This document shows positions 7,159-12,667 of a stretch of DNA of 12,667 bases, one piece after another. Both the position numbers and the translations under genes were made by a program. The notes under the pieces are model-generated. The model had not been told where the DNA came from. It did not search any database and saw only the letters and a list, made by a program, of their open reading frames with translations. Each line of letters begins with the position of its first letter. Position 1 is the stretch's first letter. Source of the stretch: Rheinheimera sp. (GTDB lineage Bacteria > Pseudomonadota > Gammaproteobacteria > Enterobacterales > Alteromonadaceae); the NCBI GenBank assembly GCA_003482455.1, contig DMYW01000068.1, forward strand, positions 13,620-26,286. Direction: 5' to 3'.

Positions 7159-8334
7159 ATGCTAACGCTTATTCAACACGCCAATGTTTATAGCCCTGCC
7201 GCATTAGGGCACGTCGATGTGCTGGTCACCGGCGCTGCGATCGCCGAAGTGGGCAAGCCACAGCTGCAGGGTGACGCCGTGGCGGTGCTGGATGCTCGCG
7301 GTTGTTTATTGATCCCAGGCTTGGTGGATTCGCTGGCGCATATCACAGGTGGTGGTGGTGAAGGCGGTTTTCGCACCCGCACGAGTGAGCTAGACGCGTC
7401 GGATGCCTTCGCCGCGGGCGTCACCACCTTGGTCGGCGTGCTAGGTACCGACAGCATCACACGCTCATTACCCAATTTATTGGCAAAAGCTCGTGGCCTG
7501 ACGGAAGAAGGCTTGACTGTCTATTGCCACACCGGCTCGTACCAAATTCCGGTGCGCACCTTGTTTGGCTCGATCAGCGAAGATCTGTTGCTGATCCCCG
7601 ATTTTATCGGCGTCGGTGAGGTGGCGATCTCGGATCATCGCAGCTCACAACCCACCCTCAGCGAACTGGCCAAACTGGCCGCGGATGCGCGTGTTGGCGG
7701 CATGTTGTCTGGCAAAGCTGGCATCGTTAGTGTGCATGTCGGGCCATGCGCGTCTGGCGTACAACCACTGCTGGATGTAGCGGCCCACAGCGATATTCCG
7801 CTGACGCAGTTTTACCCCACTCATATGAATCGCAACCAGCAACTGCTAGAACAAGGCTTTGCCTTTTTAGGCCAAGGCGGCTGGATTGATTTAACCACCA
7901 GCACCACAGCGCAAGAACTGGCCGCCGGGGAAGTCAAATGCGCCGACGCGCTGCTGCAAGCGGTGCAACGTGGCATCGACACCAGCCGGTTGACCTTTAG
8001 CTCGGATGCCAATGCGTCCTTGCCGTTATTTGACGCCAACCAGCAATTTATTGGCCTGGGCGTTGGCCGCGTCGGTTCGCTGACACAAGAGATGTGCGAC
8101 GCCATCCGCATAGGCGTGCCGGTGGCAACGGCCGTCGCGGTCGTCACTAGCAATGTAGCGCGAGTGCTAAAACTGCCGCATAAAGGCCAGCTGCAGCGCG
8201 GCAACGACGCCGATTTGGTGCTGCTGGATGAGCAGACCCTGGCGGTGAAAGCCGTAATGGCCAAAGGCGTCTGGCGCTACAGCGACGGCAGTTTGCCCAT
8301 CAAGGTCAAGCACGACAGTTTGTTTGTCGATTAA
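7159..8334 (+). CDS. iadA: Isoaspartyl dipeptidase (beta-aspartyl dipeptidase, amidohydrolase superfamily) with altered metal site
   Basis: 391 residues, aligning end to end with E. coli IadA from memory. No signal peptide, so cytoplasmic; it should split beta-Asp-Arg, the product of cyanophycinase, into Asp and Arg. Substrate-contact residues known from E. coli IadA are kept: E68 (Ec E77), Y128 (Y137), R161 (R169), R225 (R233) and S287 (S289). Metal ligands H61 (H70), H193 (H201), H222 (H230) and D283 (D285) are also kept. Two differ: the first His of the HxH motif is Leu59 (Ec H68), and the carboxylated bridging Lys162 aligns with Glu154, next to a one-residue insertion. This may mean one metal rather than two, as in glutamate-ligand amidohydrolases such as NagA. 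The start has AAGGA at 7149-7153, five bases before ATG. It lies 74 bp after the carrier gene and closes the operon. Confidence 0.92.
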   Translation: MLTLIQHANVYSPAALGHVDVLVTGAAIAEVGKPQLQGDAVAVLDARGCLLIPGLVDSLAHITGGGGEGGFRTRTSELDASDAFAAGVTTLVGVLGTDSITRSLPNLLAKARGLTEEGLTVYCHTGSYQIPVRTLFGSISEDLLLIPDFIGVGEVAISDHRSSQPTLSELAKLAADARVGGMLSGKAGIVSVHVGPCASGVQPLLDVAAHSDIPLTQFYPTHMNRNQQLLEQGFAFLGQGGWIDLTTSTTAQELAAGEVKCADALLQAVQRGIDTSRLTFSSDANASLPLFDANQQFIGLGVGRVGSLTQEMCDAIRIGVPVATAVAVVTSNVARVLKLPHKGQLQRGNDADLVLLDEQTLAVKAVMAKGVWRYSDGSLPIKVKHDSLFVD

Positions 8335-8335
8335 C

Positions 8336-8364
8336 GCCTCGCCGCTGTAGCCAACTCGCGAGGC
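8336..8364 (+). repeat. Stem-loop immediately after iadA
   Basis: GCCTCGC (8336-8342) pairs with GCGAGGC (8358-8364) around a 15-base loop, starting one base after the iadA stop codon. No T run follows, so by itself it is not an intrinsic terminator. With the hairpin at 8381-8402 it forms a tandem pair that could protect the 3' end of the message. Confidence 0.55.
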
Positions 8365-8380
8365 TAACTGCAGAAAAACC

Positions 8381-8402
8381 AAAAGCCCCAGCAGGGGCTT
8401 TT
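8381..8402. terminator. Bidirectional intrinsic terminator between convergent genes
   Basis: A perfect 9-bp stem, AAAAGCCCC (8381-8389) with GGGGCTTTT (8394-8402), and a 4-base loop AGCA. On the plus strand the stem ends in T4 followed by GCTTT; on the minus strand it ends in T4 followed by GGTTTTT. It sits between the iadA stop and the stop of the minus-strand chemotaxis gene and can end transcription of both. Confidence 0.9.
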
Positions 8403-8420
8403 GCTTTCACTCAGACCTCG

Positions 8421-9722
8421 TTAGGTTTTTAACCGCTCGACCATCTCGACAAACCGCGAAACGCCAACACTGACGTCTTGCAAGCCACTGGCAACATTGT
8501 TGATGCTTTCTTCGCCGTGCAATGCCGTACCGGTAATAGCCCCTAGCTCTTCATCAATGTTGTGGATCAAGCCGGTATTGTTGTGCACCACTTTGGCGAT
8601 TTCTGTTGTCGCTTCTGCCGTTCGTGCCGCCAGCTTGCGTACTTCATCGGCGACCACAGCGAAACCGCGCCCCGCATCGCCCGCACGCGCCGCTTCGATC
8701 GCTGCATTGAGCGCCAGCAGATTGGTTTGGTCAGCGATACCACGAATGGTCACTACAATGTCATTGATGTTTTTCGATTGATCCATTAATTGGCCCCCCA
8801 GCGCCGACGCTCGCTTGACTTGGTCGGCAATATGATGGGAGGTTTCTACTGCTTCATGCAGCACCGCCACGGCGTTATTGGCGATTTGCGAGGTTTGTTC
8901 CGACGTTGCTGCCGCCAAATGAATAGCCTCCATCGCGGAATGAACCCGCTCTGTGATATCCGCTGCAAACTTGATCACTTTAAAAACATGGCCATCGGCA
9001 TCGTAGATAGGGTTATAGCTGGCTTCCAGCCAAACGGTCTCGCGCTGAGCGCTTAAACGTTCAAAACGTCCAGTTTTAAAGTCACCTGCGGCCAATTCGC
9101 GCCAAAATGTTGGGTGTTTTTGATAAAACTCGTCATTGCAAAACATTCGATGATGCTTACCGACGATTTGCTCTAACCGATAACCCATAGTGGTTAAAAA
9201 ATTCGCATTCGCTGTCAAAATTGTGCCGTCGGGCAAAAATTCGATCACCGCCATCGACTTGTCGATGGCCTCGTAAATTGCTTCTTTGGTTTGCATTCGC
9301 TGCTGCATCGACGTGACATCCGCCGCCAGTTTTACCACTTTTTCAACGCTGCCGTCGCTTCGCAATACCGGAAAATAACTGGCCTGCAAATGCACGGCTT
9401 GGCCATCTTTGCGCACGCGCAAAAAGGTCCCGCTGATGGATTTGCCACTGGCCAAGGTATGCCAAAAAGCCCGATATTCTGGGCTTGCCGTATAGTTTTG
9501 CGGACAAAAAATCCGATGGTGTTTGCCAACGACTTCACCGTAGCTATACCCCAGGCAATCCAATAGCAACGAATTGGCATCCAAAATATTGCCGTCAGGC
9601 GTAAATGCGATGTAGGCGGTACATTCTTTAATGGCTTGCAGTTCTGCAAGACAACTTAACTGCTCGGCAGAAGGCCCGGTCGCTGCGCCTTGCTGCCGTT
9701 CGCGCTGATTAAAAAACAACAT
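8421..9722 (-). CDS. Soluble PAS-PAS methyl-accepting chemotaxis-type transducer (BdlA-like architecture)
   Basis: 433 residues with no membrane segment. Two related PAS domains (about 25-138 and 146-258) each carry a GKHHR-[IM]-FC motif and end in a KxAADVT/ITE-type segment. An MCP signalling domain (about 262-433) contains the conserved tip GIADQTNLLALNAAIEAARAG and the following GRGFAVVADEVRKLA. There is no C-terminal receptor-type pentapeptide. This order and length match cytoplasmic transducers such as Pseudomonas BdlA, which links redox or nutrient cues to chemotaxis or biofilm dispersal; whether this one acts in motility or dispersal is not decidable here. The ATG has AAGGGGG five bases upstream. 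It is convergent with the cyanophycin operon and divergent from the GAF/PAS/GGDEF gene. PAS cofactors (haem, flavin) cannot be told from sequence. Confidence 0.93.
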   Translation of the reverse strand: MLFFNQRERQQGAATGPSAEQLSCLAELQAIKECTAYIAFTPDGNILDANSLLLDCLGYSYGEVVGKHHRIFCPQNYTASPEYRAFWHTLASGKSISGTFLRVRKDGQAVHLQASYFPVLRSDGSVEKVVKLAADVTSMQQRMQTKEAIYEAIDKSMAVIEFLPDGTILTANANFLTTMGYRLEQIVGKHHRMFCNDEFYQKHPTFWRELAAGDFKTGRFERLSAQRETVWLEASYNPIYDADGHVFKVIKFAADITERVHSAMEAIHLAAATSEQTSQIANNAVAVLHEAVETSHHIADQVKRASALGGQLMDQSKNINDIVVTIRGIADQTNLLALNAAIEAARAGDAGRGFAVVADEVRKLAARTAEATTEIAKVVHNNTGLIHNIDEELGAITGTALHGEESINNVASGLQDVSVGVSRFVEMVERLKT

Positions 9723-9924
9723 GTTCGCCCCCTTGGTTACTGTCTTGTGACAGGCCGCACTAAATCGTTTTAGAAATGCACGCTATAGTCAAAGATAAGC
9801 AAAGAAATTGGCGTGACGCAAGCGAAATGAGATGTTCCGTTTGTGAAAACAAATTGCTAAATTTTGTAACGCCACTACCCTATTGATCAGTGGGTTCAAA
9901 CCAAATTGCCGCAGGGTTGTCGCT
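9723..9924. promoter_or_regulatory. Divergent intergenic region between the two signalling genes
   Basis: About 200 bp that should hold promoters for both directions. On the plus strand TTGTGA (9841-9846) and TGTAAC (9865-9870) are 18 bases apart, each matching 4 of 6 of the sigma70 consensus. On the minus strand TTGACT (plus 9787-9792) is -35-like but lacks a good -10. A small hairpin, CTGTC/GACAG with loop TTGT (9740-9753), lies in the likely leader of the chemotaxis gene. All of these are weak predictions. Confidence 0.3.
9913..9916 (+). promoter_or_regulatory. Ribosome-binding site that decides the GAF/PAS/GGDEF start
   Basis: AGGG lies eight bases before ATG 9925. The frame is open to a TTG at 9883, but the 14 extra residues have no family similarity I recognise and that TTG has no purine-rich site before it. 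Confidence 0.55.
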
Positions 9925-12216
9925 ATGTCACAAGATAGTTCTCGTTTAGCCGTGATCGCGGAGTTTGGCCTGCGCCCGGCGCAAGAAGACCCCTCGTTAC
10001 AGCGCCTGATGCAGGCCGTCGCCGATTTGCTTGGCGTGCCCACCGCCTTGGTCAGCGTGATTGGCGCCGACTTGCAGTTTTTTAAAGCTCGGGTCGGCCT
10101 TGATGCCAGTACCACGCGCCGCGAAGATGCCTTTTGTGACCATGTGGTTGCCGGCGAACGTGCGATGGTGGTGGAAGATACTTGGTCAGATCCACGGTTT
10201 TCTGCCAATCCGTTGGTAACGGGAGAGCCGCATATTCGCTTTTATGCCGGTGTGCCGCTGCGCTTAAACGACCAAGCCGTTGGCGCCGTCTGTGTCATTG
10301 ATTTGCAGCCTCGCCAGTTATCGACCAGCCAGCTCGCCGTGTTGGAACTACTCAGTCAACATATCAGTCAGTATTTGCAGTTAGTCCGCGAGCATCAGCA
10401 ACTGCAGCAAGAACACAGCTTGATGGACCACTCGCCTGCCGTGTTGCTCAAATGGCGATATGTGCGTGGGCTGCAGTTGATGTATGTGTCGGCCAATATC
10501 CAGCGGATCTTTGGTCTCCCCTTCGACCTGCTACAAACGCAACAACAGCGCTTTGAAGACTATTTAACGCATGCCAGCTTAGTGGAATTTAATTTTGCCC
10601 TGCAAAACCACCACGCCGGCGTCGCCCACAGTGAGGTCAACCTGCAACTGCAGGCCCCCAAAGGGCAAAGCTTTTGGGTCAAGTTCAGCAGCCAAGCCTT
10701 TTTCAGCGAAGAAGGCAAGCTAGAGACCATCCATGCATTGGTCACCGATCATTCGCAAGACCGCTACATGGAGCAAAAAATGCTCGAAACCAACCAACAA
10801 ATGCGTTTGTTGTTGGATGCATCTGGGTTGGGAACATGGGATTGGCATCTTGCCTCCGACACCAGCAAGGTCAATCGCCGCTGGTGCGATATGCTTGGCT
10901 TAGACTTCGAACTGTATGATTCCAGCAGTCGTTTTTGGCAAGGCTTGATCCATCCTGCGGATCAGCAACAGGTTCAACGGCAATTGCAACAGCATTTATC
11001 GGGCGAAAGCGCGGTGTTTTCAACTAGTTATCGGCTGCGTCATGCGGCGGGTCACTGGGTGTGGGTGGAAACGTACGGCAAAGTTGTGGAACGGGCAGCG
11101 GATGGCACGCCGCTGCGACTGGCAGGCACCCATCGTGATGTGACCTATCGCAAAGAAGCAGAGCTGCAGGATCAAAAACAGCGTCAGCTACTGAGTTTTA
11201 TCAACAAAGCGCAAACGGCATATCTGCAACATCGAGATCTGTCCAGTGCCTGTCGCGAGATCCTGCCAGAACTAACCGACATCGCCGACAGTCAGTTTGC
11301 ATTTATCGGCCATATGCAACGGGTGGACGGCCAACCACGTTTGTTGATCCGGGCGATCACCGAATTGGCATGGAATGAACAAAGCCAACAGTTGGTGCAG
11401 CAATATCAACAAGGTGCCTTGTATTTCGACCGTTTTGACAACCTGTTTGGACAAGTGATCACCACAGCACAGGTGGTGCTGAGTAATGAGCCACACCTGC
11501 ATCCAGCCGCCAAGGGCACGCCAGCAGGTCATCCACGGATTTTTCGCTTTTTGGGTTTACCCATTATGTTGCAACAGCAACTGGTCGGCATGATTGGTAT
11601 TGCCAACAAACTCGGCCCTTACACAAGCGCAGATGCGCAGTTTCTGCAGCCGCTTTGTACAGCTCTCGCTGGGTTGTTTTATGCGGTGGAACAAGCCGAA
11701 GCACGCAACAAGGCCGAAGCGCAGTTGCAACACATGGCATTGCAAGACCCCCACACGGGCTTGCCGAATCGTCGGGCATTTGTCCAGCACTGCAGCACAC
11801 TGCAGCCATCAGATTTGGGCTATGTGTTGGCTATCATCGAAATTGACCACTGGCCAAGTCTTGCGGCGCCCCTTGATGAGACTGTCGCGGACGCCGTGCT
11901 GCTCGATGTGGCCAGGCGCTTGCAAAAAGCCGTCCGTGCCTCAGATCTGTTGGCGCGCTTGGGCGAAAGCGAGTTTGCACTGCTACTCCAGCACACCGAA
12001 ATCGACATGGCCAATTTGTTGTTAGAAGCGTTATTGCTAGCGGTGGCTAGTCAACCGCTGATGCACGCGGCGCAGCCGATGGCGATCAGTGTCAGCATTG
12101 GTGCCCGTTATGTAACACCTAGCGAAGACGCCGATTTAACCTTGCACATGGGCCAAGCCGATGCGGCCCTGGAGACGGCCAAAAACAATGGCCACAATTG
12201 TTTGATTTGGTATTAA
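9925..12216 (+). CDS. GAF-PAS-PAS-GAF protein with degenerate GGDEF domain
   Basis: 763 residues, no signal peptide or membrane segment, so a cytoplasmic sensor. Domains: GAF about 20-155 (FYAGVPLR, GAVCVIDLQPR); a weak PAS about 165-285; a PAS_3-type fold about 290-412 (GLGTWDWHL, WVWVETYGKV, GTHRDVTYRK); a second GAF about 425-590 (FRFLGLPIM, GMIGIANK); and a GGDEF domain about 600-763 opening DPHTGLPNRR (608-617). GGDEF domains make c-di-GMP from two GTP. Here the signature is GESEF (680-684) and the FKxxND region is replaced by HWPSLAA, although the metal Asp641 survives, so cyclase activity is doubtful. The inhibitory-site motif RxxD is intact as RASD (671-674), five residues before GESEF. 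It may therefore be a c-di-GMP-binding effector or dimerisation module. The gene is divergent from the PAS-PAS-MCP gene and may share its signal network (inference). Confidence 0.9.
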   Translation: MSQDSSRLAVIAEFGLRPAQEDPSLQRLMQAVADLLGVPTALVSVIGADLQFFKARVGLDASTTRREDAFCDHVVAGERAMVVEDTWSDPRFSANPLVTGEPHIRFYAGVPLRLNDQAVGAVCVIDLQPRQLSTSQLAVLELLSQHISQYLQLVREHQQLQQEHSLMDHSPAVLLKWRYVRGLQLMYVSANIQRIFGLPFDLLQTQQQRFEDYLTHASLVEFNFALQNHHAGVAHSEVNLQLQAPKGQSFWVKFSSQAFFSEEGKLETIHALVTDHSQDRYMEQKMLETNQQMRLLLDASGLGTWDWHLASDTSKVNRRWCDMLGLDFELYDSSSRFWQGLIHPADQQQVQRQLQQHLSGESAVFSTSYRLRHAAGHWVWVETYGKVVERAADGTPLRLAGTHRDVTYRKEAELQDQKQRQLLSFINKAQTAYLQHRDLSSACREILPELTDIADSQFAFIGHMQRVDGQPRLLIRAITELAWNEQSQQLVQQYQQGALYFDRFDNLFGQVITTAQVVLSNEPHLHPAAKGTPAGHPRIFRFLGLPIMLQQQLVGMIGIANKLGPYTSADAQFLQPLCTALAGLFYAVEQAEARNKAEAQLQHMALQDPHTGLPNRRAFVQHCSTLQPSDLGYVLAIIEIDHWPSLAAPLDETVADAVLLDVARRLQKAVRASDLLARLGESEFALLLQHTEIDMANLLLEALLLAVASQPLMHAAQPMAISVSIGARYVTPSEDADLTLHMGQADAALETAKNNGHNCLIWY

Positions 12217-12231
12217 GCAGGCCCAAACGCT

Positions 12232-12257
12232 GTTATAAAAAAATTATTTTTAATAAC
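12232..12257. repeat. A/T-rich imperfect hairpin, possible terminator or UP-type element
   Basis: GTTATAAAAA (12232-12241) pairs with TTTTT-A-ATAAC (12247-12257), with one bulged A. It follows the GGDEF-gene stop by 15 bases. As an RNA its stem is weak for a terminator. As DNA it is an A/T tract just upstream of the csp -35 box, where RNA polymerase alpha subunits often bind. Confidence 0.35.
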
Positions 12258-12272
12258 TCGTAGAAATAAATT

Positions 12273-12300
12273 TTGACATCGGCTGAAAAACCTATACACT
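12273..12300 (+). promoter_or_regulatory. Sigma70-type promoter of the cold-shock gene
   Basis: A perfect -35 TTGACA (12273-12278), a 16-base spacer and -10 TACACT (12295-12300, 4 of 6). An A/T-rich tract lies upstream. Transcription should start near 12306-12308. Confidence 0.7.
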
Positions 12301-12306
12301 GCCGAG

Positions 12307-12452
12307 GCGTAGTTAGATTGTTCATTATTTATGCACCTTGTCGATGTTACTGTTGTACTAGTACCACCTGCATTAATAAGTTAAAACACCTTTTACAGCA
12401 CCACCGCCCCTAACCGGGCAATAGTTAAATCCAATTAATACAGGTATTTACC
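12307..12452 (+). promoter_or_regulatory. Long 5' leader of the cold-shock gene
   Basis: About 145 nt between the predicted start of transcription and the ATG, similar in length to E. coli cspA-type leaders that refold with temperature. It contains the perfect palindrome GTACTAGTAC (12355-12364), ATGCA/TGCAT (12331-12335 and 12369-12373) and a GCCC/GGGC stem (12406-12409 and 12416-12419) upstream of the ribosome-binding site AGG (12442-12444). I do not see a clear copy of the enterobacterial cold box. Confidence 0.5.
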
Positions 12453-12662
12453 ATGTCTAATACAAAAATCGGCAAAGTTAAATGGTTCAACGAAACTAAA
12501 GGTTTTGGTTTTATCGAACAAGAATCTGGTCCAGATGTGTTCGCGCATTTCCGCCAAATCCAAAGCGCTGGCTTCAAAACTCTGACTGAAGGTCAACGCG
12601 TACAATTCGTTGTGACTCAAGGTCAAAAAGGCCCACAAGCAGAAAACATCGTTATTCTGTAA
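12453..12662 (+). CDS. CspA-family cold-shock protein
   Basis: 69 residues, a single cold-shock domain. The RNA-binding motifs are present: KGFGFI (RNP1, residues 16-21) and DVFAHF (RNP2, 28-33). The opening GKVKWFNETKG and the closing GPQAENIVIL are typical of the family. It binds single-stranded RNA/DNA and acts as an RNA chaperone, in the cold or as a housekeeping member. The strong promoter, A/T tract and long leader suggest post-transcriptional control. Its sequence is more A/T-rich than its neighbours, as is common for highly expressed csp genes. It is probably monocistronic, but the window ends five bases after the stop, so no terminator is visible. Confidence 0.96.
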   Translation: MSNTKIGKVKWFNETKGFGFIEQESGPDVFAHFRQIQSAGFKTLTEGQRVQFVVTQGQKGPQAENIVIL

Positions 12663-12667
12663 TTGTG

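Noticed and set aside
7821..8264. 147-codon minus-strand open frame inside iadA.
   Set aside because: Antisense shadow with Ser/Ala/Thr-rich composition; iadA itself is strongly supported over the whole stretch.
9148..9515. Cys in both PAS domains (HHR-x-FC) as a special redox or haem site.
   Set aside because: As I recall, this motif is common in PAS domains of this transducer group, so it is not distinctive without cofactor data.
9883..9924. TTG 9883 as start of the GAF/PAS/GGDEF gene.
   Set aside because: No Shine-Dalgarno before it, and ATG 9925 has AGGG at good spacing.
1..12667. CRISPR arrays, tRNAs, insertion sequences, prophage or attachment sites.
   Set aside because: No spaced repeats, cloverleaf-like sequence, transposase/integrase frames or flanking terminal repeats were seen on reading both strands.

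Overview
The window reads as chromosomal DNA of a free-living, probably aquatic gammaproteobacterium. The basis is the gene types (TonB-dependent receptor, soluble PAS-PAS chemotaxis transducer, multi-sensor GGDEF protein, short CspA-type cold-shock protein), protein sequence style, moderately GC-rich coding DNA and classical Shine-Dalgarno sites. I cannot name the genus. I saw no tRNA, rRNA, insertion sequence, CRISPR or phage feature.

Region 1 (1-426): the C-terminal end of a LuxR-type regulator, then a gene-free leader of about 215 bp with a long imperfect stem-loop (221-290) and a compact 9-4-9 dyad (346-367).

Region 2 (427-8334): four co-directional genes that look like one pathway for using external cyanophycin (multi-L-arginyl-poly-aspartate). 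They encode an Oar-like TonB-dependent outer-membrane receptor, a secreted and unusually long peptidase-S51 cyanophycinase, a YfcC-family inner-membrane carrier (overlapping the cyanophycinase gene by 14 bp) and a cytoplasmic isoaspartyl dipeptidase (IadA). Proposed flow: the receptor binds polymer or fragments, the cyanophycinase cuts it to beta-Asp-Arg, the carrier brings the dipeptide or its parts inward, and IadA splits it to Asp and Arg. Two intercistronic hairpins (3448-3466, 7114-7139) may tune the relative expression of the genes. The operon ends in tandem hairpins, the second a strong terminator that also works for the convergent gene. The IadA homologue keeps its substrate-contact residues but has lost a canonical metal-ligand histidine and the bridging lysine.

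Region 3 (8421-12216): two divergent signalling genes. On the minus strand lies a soluble PAS-PAS-MCP protein of BdlA-like layout. On the plus strand lies a GAF-PAS-PAS-GAF-GGDEF protein whose active-site motif is degenerate (GESEF) while the inhibitory RxxD site is kept, suggesting c-di-GMP sensing rather than synthesis.

Region 4 (12217-12667): an AT-rich upstream element, a good sigma70-type promoter, a long 5' leader of about 145 nt and a 69-residue cold-shock protein.
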